A program made the translations under genes and the position numbers. Positions 8,009-22,760 of a DNA stretch of 64,000 bases are shown in pieces (position 1 is the first letter of the stretch; each line of letters starts with the position of its first letter). The notes below the pieces were generated by a model. The model was not told the DNA's origin. It saw only the letters and a list, made by a program, of their open reading frames with translations, and searched no databases. The DNA lies in the NCBI RefSeq assembly GCF_029278605.1, contig NZ_CP119572.1:1116001-1180000 (forward strand). Reading direction: 5' to 3'. This stretch comes from Cupriavidus sp. WKF15. Lineage in GTDB: Bacteria; Pseudomonadota; Gammaproteobacteria; Burkholderiales; Burkholderiaceae.

Positions 8009-10378
8009 ATGCGAGTGCTTTGTATTGGTGGCGGGCCGGCAGGCTTGTACTTCGGCCTGTTGATGAAGCTGCAGGATCCGGCCAACGAAGTCATCGTGGT
8101 GGAGCGCAATCGGCCCTACGACACCTTTGGCTGGGGCGTGGTGTTCTCAGACGCCACCATGGATAACCTGAAGCAGGCCGACCCGGTCAGCGCCGTCGAG
8201 ATCAACGAAGCCTTCAATCACTGGGACGACATCGATATCCATATCGGCGGGCGCACCATCCGCTCCGGCGGGCATGGCTTCATCGGCATTGGCCGCAAGC
8301 GGCTGCTCAACATCCTGCAGGCGCGCTGCGAAGCGCTCGGCGTGAAGCTCGTGTTCGAGACCGATGTAACGGACGACCAGACCCTGGCCATGCAATACCA
8401 GGCCGACCTCGTCATCGCCTCGGACGGCCTGAACAGCCGCATTCGCACGCGCTACGCCAACACCTTCGAGCCCGATATCGATACGCGCCAGTGCCGCTTC
8501 GTCTGGCTTGGCACGCACAAGCTGTTCGACGCCTTTACCTTTGCCTTCGAGAAGACCGAGCATGGCTGGTTCCAGGCACATGCCTACCGCTTCGACGATA
8601 ACACCTCCACCTTCATCGTGGAGACGCCGGAAGAGGTCTGGCGCGCTGCCGGCATCGAGCAGATGAGCCAGGAAGAGGGCATAGCGTACTGCGAGAAGCT
8701 CTTCGCCAGGTACCTCGACGGCAACAGACTGATCAGCAATGCCACCCACCTGCGCGGCTCGGCAAACTGGATCCGCTTTCCGCGCGTGATCTGCAAGCAC
8801 TGGGTGCACTGGAATACGCTGCCCGATGGCCGCCGCGTGCCGGTGGTGCTGATGGGCGATGCCGCGCACACAGCGCACTTCTCGATCGGCTCGGGCACCA
8901 AGCTGGCGCTGGAAGATGCGATTGACCTGGCAACCGAAATCGCCAGCTCGGGCCCGTCCGCGCATGACTCCCTGCCTGCGGCGCTGACCCGCTACGAGGC
9001 TACCCGCAGCGTGGAAGTGCTGAAGATCCAGAACGCCGCGCGCAACTCCACCGAGTGGTTCGAGAACGTCGAGCGCTATGCGGGGCTGGAACCGGAGCAG
9101 TTCGCTTATTCGCTGCTGACGCGTTCGCAGCGGATCTCGCACGAGAACCTGCGCGTGCGCGACGCTGGCTACGTGCAGAAGTTCGAGCACTGGCTGGCCG
9201 GCCAGGCTGGCGTGCCGCCCGAGGCGCTGCGCCTGCGTGAAGACAAGCCGGTGCCGCCCATGTTCACGCCATTCCGCGTGCGTGGCGTGACGCTGAAGAA
9301 CCGCGTGGTGGTGTCGCCCATGGCGATGTATTCGAGCGTGGATGGCGTGCCGGGCGATTTCCACCTCGTGCACCTCGGCTCGCGCGCGCTCGGCGGTGCC
9401 GGCATGGTGGTGGCCGAGATGACCTGCGTGTCGCCCGATGCGCGCATCACGCCGGCCTGCCCGGGTTTGTGGAACGACACGCAGCGCGATGCCTGGAAGC
9501 GCATCGTCGATTTCGTCCATGCCAACAGCGATGCGCGCATCGCCATGCAGCTTGGCCATGCCGGGCGCAAGGGCTCGACGCAGCTCGGCTGGGAGGCGAT
9601 GGACCATCCGCTGCCGCAGGGCAACTGGCCGTTGCTGTCGGCCTCGCCGATTCCATACCTCGTTGATGAGTCCCAGGTGCCACGCGAAATGACGCACGCC
9701 GACATGGAGCGCGTGCGCGATGATTTCGTGGCCGCTGCACGCCGCGCCGCTGAGGCCGGGTTCGACTGGCTCGAGCTGCACTGCGCCCATGGCTACCTGT
9801 TGTCGAGCTTCATTTCGCCGCTGACCAACCAGCGCACCGACGAGTATGGCGGCGCGCTCGCCAACCGCCTGCGCTACCCGCTCGAAGTGTTCGCGGCGGT
9901 CCGAGCGGTATGGCCGGCGGACAAGCCCATGTCGGTGCGCATTTCCGCGCACGACTGGGTCGAAGGCGGCATCACGCCCGACGATGCGGTGGAGATCGCG
10001 CGCGCGTTCAAGGCAGCCGGTGCGGACATGATCGATTGCTCTTCGGGGCAGGTCAGTCCGGACCAGGCGCCAGTGTACGGCCGCATGTACCAGACGCCTT
10101 TCGCCGACCGCATCCGCAACGAGGCGGGCATCCCGACCATTGCGGTGGGCGCGATCTTCGAGGCCGACCATGTCGACAGCATCATCGCGGCCGGCCGCGC
10201 CGACCTGTGTGCCGTGGCGCGCCCGCACCTGGCCGATCCGGCCTGGACGCTGCATGAAGCGGCAAAGCTTGGCTACCGCGACGTGAGCTGGCCGCGCCAG
10301 TATGAAGCCGGCAAGCGCCAGCTCGAAACCAACCTCGAACGCGCCGCGGCCCTGGCCCGTGGCGTGGTGGAGCATTGA
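8009..10378 (+). CDS. 2-aminobenzoyl-CoA monooxygenase/reductase-type fusion flavoprotein
   Basis: A 789-residue fusion. Residues 1 to about 400 are an FAD-dependent aromatic hydroxylase (dinucleotide motif [12 protein letters not shown] near residue 5, the DG-type motif IASDGLNS and the [22 protein letters not shown] motif). From about residue 416 an Old Yellow Enzyme-like FMN reductase begins ([20 protein letters not shown] ... [11 protein letters not shown] ... [19 protein letters not shown]). The same architecture is known for 2-aminobenzoyl-CoA monooxygenase/reductase of Azoarcus and for proteins annotated as salicylyl-CoA 5-hydroxylase. It hydroxylates and then reduces the CoA-bound ring. 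The ligase, RidA and beta-oxidation genes downstream favour the aminobenzoyl-CoA reading. The ATG at 8009 follows AGGAG; an upstream in-frame extension to 7934 lies in the promoter region. It is the first gene of the operon, ending next to the SDR start. Confidence 0.87.
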   Translation: MRVLCIGGGPAGLYFGLLMKLQDPANEVIVVERNRPYDTFGWGVVFSDATMDNLKQADPVSAVEINEAFNHWDDIDIHIGGRTIRSGGHGFIGIGRKRLLNILQARCEALGVKLVFETDVTDDQTLAMQYQADLVIASDGLNSRIRTRYANTFEPDIDTRQCRFVWLGTHKLFDAFTFAFEKTEHGWFQAHAYRFDDNTSTFIVETPEEVWRAAGIEQMSQEEGIAYCEKLFARYLDGNRLISNATHLRGSANWIRFPRVICKHWVHWNTLPDGRRVPVVLMGDAAHTAHFSIGSGTKLALEDAIDLATEIASSGPSAHDSLPAALTRYEATRSVEVLKIQNAARNSTEWFENVERYAGLEPEQFAYSLLTRSQRISHENLRVRDAGYVQKFEHWLAGQAGVPPEALRLREDKPVPPMFTPFRVRGVTLKNRVVVSPMAMYSSVDGVPGDFHLVHLGSRALGGAGMVVAEMTCVSPDARITPACPGLWNDTQRDAWKRIVDFVHANSDARIAMQLGHAGRKGSTQLGWEAMDHPLPQGNWPLLSASPIPYLVDESQVPREMTHADMERVRDDFVAAARRAAEAGFDWLELHCAHGYLLSSFISPLTNQRTDEYGGALANRLRYPLEVFAAVRAVWPADKPMSVRISAHDWVEGGITPDDAVEIARAFKAAGADMIDCSSGQVSPDQAPVYGRMYQTPFADRIRNEAGIPTIAVGAIFEADHVDSIIAAGRADLCAVARPHLADPAWTLHEAAKLGYRDVSWPRQYEAGKRQLETNLERAAALARGVVEH

Positions 10379-10380
10379 CG

Positions 10381-11178
10381 ATGACGGTCGATTCCCTGCG
10401 AGGCCGGCACGCGCTGGTGACCGGCGGCGGACGCGGCATTGGCGCGGCCATTGCGCGCCGGCTGCTGGCCGAAGGCGCCAGCGTCACGCTGGTGGGGCGC
10501 GACGTGCAGGTGCTGGAACGTGCCGCCGGCGAGCTGCGTCCGCTGCTGACCGATGGCGCCGTGCTGACGGCGGTGCCGGCGGACATCAGCGATGCGGACA
10601 GCGTTGCCGCCGCCTTCGCCACGGCCGAGGCCAAGGCCGGCCCGGTCGGCGTGCTCGTGAACAACGCCGGGCAGGCATACAGCGCGCCCTTCGGCAAGAC
10701 CAGCCTGGCGCTGTGGCAGCGCATGCTGGACGTCAACCTGACCGGCACCTTCCTGTGCACGCAGGCCGCGCTGCCCGCCATGATGGCGGCGGGTTGGGGA
10801 CGTATCGTCAACGTGGCCAGCACCGCGGGGTTGGTCGGTTATGGCTACGTCAGCGCCTATTGCGCGGCCAAGCACGGCGTGATCGGACTGACGCGCGCGC
10901 TGGCGCTGGAGACCGCGCGCAGCGGCATTACGGTCAACGCGGTTTGCCCGGGCTATACGGAGACCGATATCGTGCGCGACGCCGTGGCCAATATCGTGGA
11001 CAAGACCGGTCGCAGCGAAGCCGAGGCGCGCGCCGAACTGGCCTCGCGCAATCCGCAGCGGCGCCTGGTGCAGCCCGACGAAGTGGCGGACGCCGTCGCG
11101 TGGCTGTGCCGCCCATCGGCCAGCGCGGTGACGGGCCAGGCGATCGCCGTGGCGGGCGGGGAAGTCATGACAGGGTAA
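10381..11178 (+). CDS. short-chain dehydrogenase/reductase (probable 3-hydroxyacyl-CoA dehydrogenase)
   Basis: A 265-residue classical SDR. The NAD(P)-binding motif TGGGRGIG is near the N-terminus, NNAG follows at about residue 95, and the catalytic Tyr and Lys are in [11 protein letters not shown] with the Ser in NVASTAG. The C-terminal [14 protein letters not shown] is the usual SDR end. Next to an enoyl-CoA hydratase and an acyl-CoA dehydrogenase it most likely oxidises the hydroxyacyl-CoA formed after ring cleavage or hydration in the aminobenzoyl-CoA pathway. The ATG at 10381 is three bases after the stop of the monooxygenase; a TTG two codons upstream would overlap it. The stop-start packing indicates translational coupling. 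Confidence 0.86.
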   Translation: MTVDSLRGRHALVTGGGRGIGAAIARRLLAEGASVTLVGRDVQVLERAAGELRPLLTDGAVLTAVPADISDADSVAAAFATAEAKAGPVGVLVNNAGQAYSAPFGKTSLALWQRMLDVNLTGTFLCTQAALPAMMAAGWGRIVNVASTAGLVGYGYVSAYCAAKHGVIGLTRALALETARSGITVNAVCPGYTETDIVRDAVANIVDKTGRSEAEARAELASRNPQRRLVQPDEVADAVAWLCRPSASAVTGQAIAVAGGEVMTG

Positions 11179-11242
11179 GCGCGCAGCGCCAGCGAACACG
11201 GCAGCGGATGGCGCTGCTGACAGAACCAGACAGAGAGAGAAC

Positions 11243-12094
11243 ATGACCGACATCGCACTCGACATGCGCCACCACAAGCGCAGCTTCGCGGACTATTCGC
11301 CGAAACACTTCCTGTGGTCCGTCTCGGACGACGGCAAGGTGGGCACCATCACGCTGAACCGCCCGGAACGCAAGAACCCGCTGACGTTCGATTCCTATGC
11401 CGAGCTGCGCGACCTGTTCCGCGCGCTGTGCTATGCCAGCGACATCAAGACCGTGGTGGTCACGGGCGCAGGCGGCAATTTCTGTTCAGGTGGCGACGTG
11501 CACGAGATCATCGGCCCGCTCACGAAGATGAGCATGCCTGAACTGCTGGACTTCACGCGCATGACCGGCGATCTCGTCAAGGCCATGCGCGCCTGCCCGC
11601 AGCCCGTCATCAGCGCGATCGACGGCATCTGCGCGGGCGCTGGCGCGATGATGGCGCTGGCCTCCGACATGCGCGTGGGCACGGCGCAGGCCAAGACCGC
11701 ATTCCTGTTCGTGCGCGTGGGCCTGGCCGGCGCCGACATGGGCGCGTGCTCGCTGCTGCCGCGCGTGATCGGGCAGGGCCGGGCCAGCGAACTGCTGTAC
11801 ACCGGCCGCGTGATGACGGCCGAAGAGGGCCTGCAGTGGGGCTTCTTCAACGCGCTGCATGCGTCGGACAAGGTACTGGCCGAGGCGCACGCGCTCGCCG
11901 CGCAGCTTGCAGCGGGCCCGACCTTCGCGCACGGCGTGACCAAGAAGCTGCTGCACCAGGAGTGGAACATGGGGCTCGACGAAGCCATCGAGGCGGAAGC
12001 CGAAGCCCAGGCCATCTGCATGCAGACGCGCGACTTCCGTCGTGCCTACGAGGCCTTCGTCGCCAAGGGCAAGCCTGTGTTCGAAGGCGACTGA
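11243..12094 (+). CDS. enoyl-CoA hydratase/isomerase family protein
   Basis: A 283-residue crotonase-fold protein. The oxyanion-hole segments are visible: [15 protein letters not shown] in the first half and [23 protein letters not shown] in the second, followed by [24 protein letters not shown]. The classical catalytic Glu of hydratases is replaced in part (the second acidic position reads GADMGA), so the exact reaction may be ring-opening, hydration or isomerisation. In the Azoarcus aminobenzoate cluster a crotonase member is present in the same context. A GAGAGAGAAC purine stretch precedes the ATG. It is third in the catabolic operon, 64 bases after the SDR. Confidence 0.86.
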   Translation: MTDIALDMRHHKRSFADYSPKHFLWSVSDDGKVGTITLNRPERKNPLTFDSYAELRDLFRALCYASDIKTVVVTGAGGNFCSGGDVHEIIGPLTKMSMPELLDFTRMTGDLVKAMRACPQPVISAIDGICAGAGAMMALASDMRVGTAQAKTAFLFVRVGLAGADMGACSLLPRVIGQGRASELLYTGRVMTAEEGLQWGFFNALHASDKVLAEAHALAAQLAAGPTFAHGVTKKLLHQEWNMGLDEAIEAEAEAQAICMQTRDFRRAYEAFVAKGKPVFEGD

Positions 12095-12129
12095 CCGCTA
12101 TCCAAGGCACGAACCCAAAGGGATTCCCG

Positions 12130-13299
<1,170 letters not shown>

Positions 13300-13367
13300 A
13301 CCTGCGCGGCAGCAACCCGGCATCGCACCATCACCAAGTCAGCGACACAGCAGACAGGAGGCAAGTC

Positions 13368-15044
13368 ATGGCGACCACCGCCCACCTCGATACCTTCGCC
13401 CGCGACCGGCTGCCGCCGCCGCAGGCATGGCCAGAGTTCTGCTTCAATGCGGACACCGACTACCCCGAGCGCCTGAACTGCGCCGTGGAACTGGTTGACC
13501 GGCATGTGCGCGAAGGCCGCGGCGAGCGCGTGGCCATCCGTCACCGGCGCGATGGCGGCATCGAGACCGTCACCTATGCCCAGCTGGCGGCGCTGAGCAA
13601 CCGCATCGCCCATGTGCTGACCGAGGATATGGGGCTGGTGCCGGGCAACCGCGTGCTGCTGCGCGGGCCCAACAACCTGATGATGGCCGCGAGCTGGCTC
13701 GCGACCATCAAGGCAGGCCTGATCGCGGTGCCGACCATGCCGCTGCTGCGCGCGAAGGAACTCAAGCAGATCCTCGACAAGGCCCAAGTCACCGCGGCGC
13801 TGTGCGATGTGCGGCTGCGCGAGGATCTGGAGGCCAACCGGCAGCAAGGTGGCGAATTCCACTGCGCGAGCCTGACCCAGGCGCTGTACTTCAACGGCGA
13901 AGGCGAGGGCTCGCTCGAGGCCGCCATGGAGGGCAAGCCCGACACCTTCGATGCCTGCGACACCGCGGCCGACGACATCTGCCTGATCGCATTCACGAGC
14001 GGCACGACCGGCCAGCCCAAGGGCACCGTCCACTTCCACCGTGACGTGCTCGCGATGTGCGACCTGTTCCCGCGCCACGTGCTGCGGCCCGAGCCGGACG
14101 ACATCTTCTGCGGCACGCCGCCAATCGCCTTCACGTTCGGTCTTGGCGGCATCCTGTGCTTCCCGTGGCGCATCGGCGCGAGCACCGTGCTCGCCGAGAA
14201 GCTCACGCCGGACGGACTGCTGGAACTGATTGCGGACTTCCGCGCGACCATCGTGTGCACCGCGCCGACCTTCTACCGCCAGATGGCCGCGCTGGCTTCG
14301 CGCTACGACCTGAGCAGCCTGAAGAAGAGCGTGTCGGCCGGCGAGGCGCTGCCCGACGCTACGCGCCAGGCGTGGAAGGCGGCGACGGGCATCGAGATGA
14401 CCGATGGCATCGGCGGCACGGAGATGATGCATATCTTCATTTCGAGCGCGGGCGCCGAGGTGAAGCCGGGCGCCATCGGCAAGGTCGTGCCAGGCTATGT
14501 CGCGCAGATCGTCGACGAGGACATGCAGCCGGTGCCTCCGGGGACGGTGGGCAAGCTAGCGGTGCGCGGCCCGACGGGCTGCCGCTACCTGGACGACCCG
14601 CGCCAGGCCAACTACGTGAAGGCCGGCTGGAACCTGCCCGGGGACACCTTCTACATGGACGAGGACGGCTACTACTTCTACCAGGCCCGTTCCGACGACA
14701 TGATCATCTCCGCCGGCTATAACATTGCCGGCCCGGAGGTGGAGAGCACGCTGATGCAGCACAAGGACGTGGCCGAATGCGGCGTGGTCGGGGCGCCGGA
14801 CGCGGAGCGCGGCCACGTGGTGACGGCCTACGTCGTGCTGCGCGAAGGCGTGGAGGCCAGCGACGCCACGCGCGCCGCGCTGCAGGATTACGTGAAGCGC
14901 CAGATCGCGCCTTACAAGTACCCGCGGCGCATCGTTTTCGTTCCGGCGCTGCCGCGCACGGAAACCGGCAAGCTGCAGCGCTTCCGGCTGCGCCAGATGG
15001 CGGAACAGGCCAACGGCGACGCGCCCGCTGCGGGGAAGCCATGA
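13368..15044 (+). CDS. 2-aminobenzoate--CoA ligase (benzoate-CoA ligase family)
   Basis: A 558-residue AMP-forming ligase that would activate 2-aminobenzoate to its CoA thioester, the entry step of the pathway. Motifs are [19 protein letters not shown] near residue 210, the adenylate region [16 protein letters not shown], the hinge [22 protein letters not shown] and the catalytic Lys in [16 protein letters not shown]. Similarity in layout is to benzoate-type ligases rather than acetate or fatty acyl ligases. A strong AGGAGG lies before the ATG at 13368. The stop overlaps the start of the thioesterase by ATGA. Substrate specificity (aminobenzoate versus salicylate) is inferred from the neighbours. 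Confidence 0.87.
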   Translation: MATTAHLDTFARDRLPPPQAWPEFCFNADTDYPERLNCAVELVDRHVREGRGERVAIRHRRDGGIETVTYAQLAALSNRIAHVLTEDMGLVPGNRVLLRGPNNLMMAASWLATIKAGLIAVPTMPLLRAKELKQILDKAQVTAALCDVRLREDLEANRQQGGEFHCASLTQALYFNGEGEGSLEAAMEGKPDTFDACDTAADDICLIAFTSGTTGQPKGTVHFHRDVLAMCDLFPRHVLRPEPDDIFCGTPPIAFTFGLGGILCFPWRIGASTVLAEKLTPDGLLELIADFRATIVCTAPTFYRQMAALASRYDLSSLKKSVSAGEALPDATRQAWKAATGIEMTDGIGGTEMMHIFISSAGAEVKPGAIGKVVPGYVAQIVDEDMQPVPPGTVGKLAVRGPTGCRYLDDPRQANYVKAGWNLPGDTFYMDEDGYYFYQARSDDMIISAGYNIAGPEVESTLMQHKDVAECGVVGAPDAERGHVVTAYVVLREGVEASDATRAALQDYVKRQIAPYKYPRRIVFVPALPRTETGKLQRFRLRQMAEQANGDAPAAGKP

Positions 15045-15490
15045 GCACGGTATTCCGCAATACGGTGCTGGTGCGCTTCGGGCATTGCGATGCCGCCGGC
15101 ATCGTGTTCTATCCGCGCTACTTCGAGATGCTCAATGACTTCATTGAAGACTGGTTTGCCCAGGCGCTGGACTGGCCTTTCGGTGCCATGCACGGCGCCG
15201 GGCATGCCGGCGTGCCGACTGCCGAGCTGCACTGCCGTTTCGTCGCGCCCAGCCGCCTGGGGGAATCGCTCACGCGTGAGTTGCGCGTGCTCAAGCTGGG
15301 GCAATCGAGCTTCACGGTGCAGGTGCGATTCGTGGGCCCCGACGGCGGGCTGCGGCTGGAAGTGACGCAGCGGCTGGTTTGCGTCGATACGGGAAATATC
15401 GCGCCAAGGCCGTTGCCAGGCCCCGTGCGGCAGGCCATGGAGCAGTATCTGGATGCCAGACCGGCCGCGCCCGGTGGCCGGGGTATCTGA
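15041..15490 (+). CDS. acyl-CoA thioesterase (4-hydroxybenzoyl-CoA thioesterase type)
   Basis: A 149-residue single hotdog protein with the family motif [24 protein letters not shown], in which the Asp is the catalytic residue. It would hydrolyse CoA esters, most likely to release trapped CoA from misactivated or dead-end aromatic acyl-CoA, as proposed for thioesterases in other CoA-dependent aromatic clusters. The start ATG at 15041 overlaps the ligase stop (ATGA), so the two are translationally coupled. Confidence 0.87.
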   Translation: MSTVFRNTVLVRFGHCDAAGIVFYPRYFEMLNDFIEDWFAQALDWPFGAMHGAGHAGVPTAELHCRFVAPSRLGESLTRELRVLKLGQSSFTVQVRFVGPDGGLRLEVTQRLVCVDTGNIAPRPLPGPVRQAMEQYLDARPAAPGGRGI

Positions 15491-15533
15491 AGCATCAAAG
15501 CCATTCGAACAACCGAGACATCAGGAAGCAATC

Positions 15534-15944
15534 ATGAAGATTCTGCAGCCGCCCGACTGGGCCGCACCGCGCGGATATTCCAACGGCATCATGACGGAGG
15601 TGCAGGCCGGCAGCCGGCTCATCTTCGTCGGAGGCCAGATCGGCTGGAACAGCCAGTGCGAATTCGAGACAGACGACTTCGGCCTGCAGGTGGCCCAGAC
15701 CCTGCGCAATATCGTCGCCGTTCTTGCCGAGGGCGGCGCGAAGCCGGAGCACATCACGCGCATGACGTGGTATGTGAAGGACAAGGCGGAATACGTGGCG
15801 GCCTACCCGGTCATCGGCCAGCATTACCGGGACACCATCGGCCGGCATTTCCCGGCGATGACCGCGGTGGAGGTCGCGGACCTCGTGGAGCCGCGCGCCA
15901 AGGTGGAGATCGAGGTGACGGCGGTGGTGCCGCCGGCTGCATAA
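15534..15944 (+). CDS. RidA/YjgF-family enamine/imine deaminase
   Basis: A 136-residue RidA-family protein. Characteristic are GSRLIFVGGQIGWN in the N-terminal strand region, ITRMTWYVKDK in the middle and the end AVEVADLVEPRAKVEIEVTAV, which includes the Arg that positions the substrate in active RidA proteins. In the aminobenzoyl-CoA route such a protein would speed hydrolysis of an enamine or imine intermediate and so release ammonia. It is the last gene of the catabolic operon. The ATG at 15534 follows AGGAAG; upstream in-frame sequence overlaps the thioesterase end and is not needed. Confidence 0.87.
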   Translation: MKILQPPDWAAPRGYSNGIMTEVQAGSRLIFVGGQIGWNSQCEFETDDFGLQVAQTLRNIVAVLAEGGAKPEHITRMTWYVKDKAEYVAAYPVIGQHYRDTIGRHFPAMTAVEVADLVEPRAKVEIEVTAVVPPAA

Positions 15945-16280
15945 GGCGCTGTGTCCGGGGTGGCAGCGGCTTGACAGCGCGGCGCGGGCATCGCCCGTGC
16001 CGCTCGCAAGTCCTTGAAAACTTGAGAAATTGCCGGGTGCGAGATATAATTCGAAAGTTTCGCTTTCAGAACCCTTCACCCTAGCGCCTACCGCTTTCCA
16101 CCTTCCGCCGCCCCCCGTCCGCGCAGCTTTGCCAGCATTGAAGTTTGTGATGCAAAGTGCATGCTGTGACCGAGTCGCGCCGCAAATGGCAACCTGCCAA
16201 TGCAGCCGTACCGGACATCTCCAAGGGGCACGAGGCGTTGATCAGGTCGGTCACGGGGTGAGTCCAGCAGGAGCCTACCC
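15945..16280 (+). promoter_or_regulatory. carA promoter and about 220-nt leader
   Basis: This 336-base stretch has no gene. TTGAGA (16022-16027), a 17-base spacer and a perfect TATAAT (16045-16050) form one of the best promoters in the window, with a start near 16057. The leader to the carA start at 16281 is about 220 nt. It has a small GAAAG/CTTTC hairpin over the start (16053-16067), a long pyrimidine-rich tract and further short dyads such as GGCA-N3-TGCC. Such length leaves room for pyrimidine- or arginine-responsive control, but I see no known riboswitch. Confidence 0.6.
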
Positions 16281-17417
16281 GTGTTACCGTCTTTCCCGTC
16301 CGCCATTCTCGCGCTTGCAGACGGCACGGTCTTTCGTGGCTATTCCATTGGCGCATCCGGCCATACCATCGGCGAAGTGGTGTTCAACACCGCCATCACC
16401 GGTTACCAGGAAATCCTCACCGACCCGAGCTATTCCCGGCAGATCGTCACGCTGACGTATCCGCACATCGGGAATTACGGCGTCAACCGTGAGGATATTG
16501 AAGCCACGAAAGTCCATGCCGCCGGCCTGATCATCAAGGACCTGCCGATCCTGGCATCGAATTTCCGCAAGGAACACACGCTCGGCCATTACCTGAAGCA
16601 GGAAAAGGTCGTCGCCATCGCGGGCATCGATACCCGCAAGCTGACCCGCATCCTGCGCGAGAAGGGCGCCCAGAACGGCTGCATCCTGGCCGGCGAGGAC
16701 AACGTCCAGAAGGCCATCGACCTGGCCCGTTCGTTCCCCGGCCTGGCCGGCATGGACCTGGCCAAGGTGGTGTCGGTCAAGGAACCGTACGAGTGGACCC
16801 AGTCGGAATGGGCGCTCGGCGAGGGCTACGGCAAGCAGGACAAGCCGCAGTTCCACGTGGTCGCCTATGACTATGGCGTGAAGTACAACATCCTGCGCAT
16901 GCTGGCCGAGCGCGGCTGCAAGGTGACGGTGCTGCCGGCCCAGGCCAGCGCGGCCGATGCCCTGGCGCTGAATCCGGACGGCATATTCCTGTCGAACGGC
17001 CCCGGCGACCCGGAGCCGTGCGATTACGCCATTGCCGCGACGCGCGAGTTCATCGCCCGTGGCATCCCGACCTTCGGCATCTGCCTGGGCCACCAGATCA
17101 TGGCCCTGGCCATCGGTGCCAAGACGCTGAAGATGAAGGCCGGTCATCACGGCGCCAACCATCCGGTCAAGGACCTGGACGATGGCCGTGTGATGATCAC
17201 GTCGCAGAACCACGGTTTCGCGGTGGATGCGGAAACCCTGCCGGCCAATGCGCGCGTGACTCACGTGTCGCTGTTCGACGGCACGCTGCAGGGCTTCGCG
17301 CTGACCGACAAGCCGGCCTTCTGCTTCCAGGGCCACCCGGAAGCGTCGCCGGGCCCGAACGACGTGGCTTACCTGTTCGACCGCTTCACGAAGATGATGG
17401 CGGACGCGCGCAAGTAA
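16281..17417 (+). CDS. carA: carbamoyl-phosphate synthase small subunit (glutaminase)
   Basis: The 378-residue glutamine amidotransferase subunit supplies ammonia to CarB for carbamoyl phosphate, needed for arginine and pyrimidine synthesis. The N-terminal CPSase_sm domain ([13 protein letters not shown] ... [15 protein letters not shown]) is followed by a class I amidotransferase domain with the nucleophile Cys268 in [10 protein letters not shown] and the His/Glu pair in [10 protein letters not shown]. The start is GTG at 16281, preceded by AGCAGGAG. Downstream an exporter gene separates it from carB, all on the same strand. Confidence 0.97.
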   Translation: MLPSFPSAILALADGTVFRGYSIGASGHTIGEVVFNTAITGYQEILTDPSYSRQIVTLTYPHIGNYGVNREDIEATKVHAAGLIIKDLPILASNFRKEHTLGHYLKQEKVVAIAGIDTRKLTRILREKGAQNGCILAGEDNVQKAIDLARSFPGLAGMDLAKVVSVKEPYEWTQSEWALGEGYGKQDKPQFHVVAYDYGVKYNILRMLAERGCKVTVLPAQASAADALALNPDGIFLSNGPGDPEPCDYAIAATREFIARGIPTFGICLGHQIMALAIGAKTLKMKAGHHGANHPVKDLDDGRVMITSQNHGFAVDAETLPANARVTHVSLFDGTLQGFALTDKPAFCFQGHPEASPGPNDVAYLFDRFTKMMADARK

Positions 17418-17466
17418 GCGCGAGGCCATTCGAGAAACAGGGACGAGCAGGGAACCAGGACACGCC

Positions 17467-18147
17467 ATGAACACCTTCATGCATACCGCCTTCGGCATCA
17501 CCGATTTCTGGACCTATGTGCTGGGCACGATCTTCATCGTGCTGCTGCCGGGGCCGAACTCGATGTATGTGCTGTCCGTGGCGGCGCAGCGTGGCGTGCG
17601 CGCGGGCTACAAGGGCGCATGCGGTGTGTTCCTCGGCGATGCCGTGCTGATGGTGCTGTCGGCGGCGGGCGTGGCCTCGCTGCTGAAGGCCAGCCCGGCG
17701 TTGTTCTACGTGGTGAAGTACATCGGCGCGGCCTATCTGGGCTGGATCGGGTTCAACATGCTGCGTGGGGCGGTGCGCAACTGGACCAAGGCGGGTCAGG
17801 CGGGGCAGGCCATCAATGCCGCCGCGGCCATGCCCGTCGACCAGTCCAACCCGTTCCGCAAGGCGCTGGTCATCAGCCTGATGAACCCCAAGGCGATCCT
17901 GTTCTTCATCTCGTTCTTCATCCAGTTCGTCGACCCGGGCTTCGGCTATCCGGCGCTGGCGTTCCTCGCACTGGGCGTGGTCGTGCAGATCTTCAGCTTC
18001 CTGTACCTGACGACGCTGATCTTCGTCGGCGTGAAACTGGCTGCCGCGTTCCGCCGCCGCCGCCGCTTGTCGGCAGGCGTGTCGAGTGGCGTAGGCGCCA
18101 TGTTCATCGGCTTCGGCGCGAAGCTGGCGACTGCCACCCTGAGCTGA
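17467..18147 (+). CDS. LysE/LeuE-family amino acid exporter
   Basis: A 226-residue inner-membrane protein with the LysE/RhtB fold: about six hydrophobic segments and the conserved [27 protein letters not shown] after the first segment. [18 protein letters not shown] is the second family signature. LeuE-like proteins export leucine and related amino acids; the actual substrate here is unknown. Position between carA and carB suggests either a housekeeping insertion fixed in this lineage or a link with arginine/pyrimidine precursor balance. It ends in a basic RRRRR loop and a last hydrophobic segment. Confidence 0.87.
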   Translation: MNTFMHTAFGITDFWTYVLGTIFIVLLPGPNSMYVLSVAAQRGVRAGYKGACGVFLGDAVLMVLSAAGVASLLKASPALFYVVKYIGAAYLGWIGFNMLRGAVRNWTKAGQAGQAINAAAAMPVDQSNPFRKALVISLMNPKAILFFISFFIQFVDPGFGYPALAFLALGVVVQIFSFLYLTTLIFVGVKLAAAFRRRRRLSAGVSSGVGAMFIGFGAKLATATLS

Positions 18148-18153
18148 CTTTCC

Positions 18154-18205
18154 GAATCCCGCGGGATTCCTGATATTCCGGTGCGGCCGTCCCGAACGGG
18201 CGGCC
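18154..18205 (+). repeat. two hairpins between the exporter and carB
   Basis: GAATCCCG/CGGGATTC is a perfect 16-base palindrome (18154-18169). A second stem, GGCCGTCCCG with CGGGCGGCC (18185-18205, one bulged T), lies 22 bases before the carB start. There is a short A-run but no T-run, so these are more likely mRNA structures that set carB level than a terminator. Confidence 0.4.
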
Positions 18206-18226
18206 GGCCAAAAAAGAGATAGTGCA

Positions 18227-21475
<3,249 letters not shown>

Positions 21476-21488
21476 CATTACGGACTGG

Positions 21489-21506
21489 CGGGGCGGTTAC
21501 GCCCCG
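21489..21506 (+). terminator. GC hairpin after carB
   Basis: CGGGGCG (21489-21495), loop GTTA and CGCCCCG (21500-21506) lie 13 bases after the carB stop. The stem is strong but has no T-run, so termination may be partial. Confidence 0.4.
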
Positions 21507-21701
21507 TCAAGGGCCATCGGCCTGCCGGTGTTGCTGCCTGCGGGCATCTTGGCCTAAACTACGTCGAATTCATTGATCGGCGCCCGGTTTCCCCGGGCGC
21601 CTTTCCCATCCGAAAGCCGCGGTCGAGCGGAAGTGCCCCGGGCCTATGTGCCGGGCATGGTTCCAGCTCCGCTGCGGCTCGTTTTTTTGTTGATCGAACA
21701 C

Positions 21702-22178
21702 ATGAGCACCATTCCGATTACCAAGCGTGGCGCCGAGCTCCTGAAGGAAGAGCTGCAACGCCTGAAGGCCGTTGAACGCCCAGCGGTGATCAATGCCATC
21801 GCCGAAGCCCGCGCGCAGGGCGATCTGTCCGAGAATGCCGAGTACGACGCTGCCAAGGAAAAGCAGGCATTTATTGAGGGGCGCATCCTGGAGGTCGAAT
21901 CCAAGCTGTCGGCAGCGCAGGTTATCGACCCGACTCAACTCGACACCGATGGCCGCATCGTTTTCGGTGCCACGGTCGACCTCGAAGACCTGGAATCGGG
22001 CAGCCCGGTGAGCTACCAGATCGTTGGCGATGACGAGGCCGACCTCGATAGCGGCAAGATTTCCGTCAGCTCGCCCATCGCGCGTGCGCTGATCGGCAAG
22101 TTCGAAGGCGACGTTGCAACCGTCCTGGCTCCGGGCGGCGAACGCGAGTACGAAGTCATCACCGTCCGCTACATCTGA
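21702..22178 (+). CDS. greA: transcription elongation factor GreA
   Basis: A 158-residue protein that enters the secondary channel of RNA polymerase and stimulates cleavage of backtracked RNA. The N-terminal coiled coil ([24 protein letters not shown]) has the acidic tip motif [16 protein letters not shown], and the C-terminal FKBP-like domain ends in VITVRYI. The ATG at 21702 gives the family length, although there is no clear Shine-Dalgarno in front of it; upstream codons have no GreA character. A long T-run lies just upstream (21682-21688). Confidence 0.95.
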   Translation: MSTIPITKRGAELLKEELQRLKAVERPAVINAIAEARAQGDLSENAEYDAAKEKQAFIEGRILEVESKLSAAQVIDPTQLDTDGRIVFGATVDLEDLESGSPVSYQIVGDDEADLDSGKISVSSPIARALIGKFEGDVATVLAPGGEREYEVITVRYI

Positions 22179-22212
22179 AGCCGGTACGCCGGCCGACTGG
22201 ACCAAGCGGATC

Positions 22213-22716
22213 GTGTTCTCTTCTTCCTATTCAAGCCTGCCGCCGCTGCCCCACCGCATCTTCTTGCTTCTGACGGTCATCTGGGCCGGCAGCCTGTGGA
22301 CGGTGGGCTATATGGTGGCCCCGACCTTGTTTGCCGTGCTGCCCAGCCGCGAGACGGCGGGCATGATCGCCGGACACTTGTTCCAGACCGAGGCGATCCT
22401 CGGCGTGACCGTCGGCGTATTGCAGCTGGTGCTATGTAATGTGCTGATCCGGCGCGGCGCCAACCGCTACCGGGGTCTGCGCTGGCTGGTGCTGGCCATG
22501 CTGGTTTGCGTGCTGGTGGGCTATTTCGGCACCCAGCCGTTCATGAGCAACCTCAAGGAAAAGGCGGCGGTACTCGGTGTCGGCGTGTCGGAGTCGCCGT
22601 TCCGGGCTGAGTTTGGCATGCTGCACGGCGTCTCCAGCGCCTTCTATCTGGTGCAGAGCCTGCTGGCGCTGGCGCTGGTGTGGCGCGCTTCGGCGCCGCG
22701 GTCGGCTGGCGAGTAG
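22213..22716 (+). CDS. DUF4149 family membrane protein
   Basis: A 167-residue integral membrane protein of unknown function. Four hydrophobic segments are visible (IFLLLTVIWAGSLWTVGYMVAP, ILGVTVGVLQLVLC, LRWLVLAMLVCVLVGYFG, and a C-terminal VSSAFYLVQSLLALALVW) and a conserved APTLFAVL after the first. The family is regularly found beside greA and yhbY in betaproteobacteria. I chose GTG at 22213 because hydrophobic sequence begins soon after; upstream in-frame codons overlap greA. It follows greA by 34 bases and is likely co-transcribed. Confidence 0.78.
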   Translation: MFSSSYSSLPPLPHRIFLLLTVIWAGSLWTVGYMVAPTLFAVLPSRETAGMIAGHLFQTEAILGVTVGVLQLVLCNVLIRRGANRYRGLRWLVLAMLVCVLVGYFGTQPFMSNLKEKAAVLGVGVSESPFRAEFGMLHGVSSAFYLVQSLLALALVWRASAPRSAGE

Positions 22717-22760
22717 CCAGCCGGAGCAGGGCGGCCCTTAACCCGCACCCGGGCCGTCGA

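Noticed and set aside
8147..10375. 742-codon open frame antisense to the monooxygenase/reductase fusion
   Set aside because: Same type of high-GC shadow, without recognisable domains or start signal.
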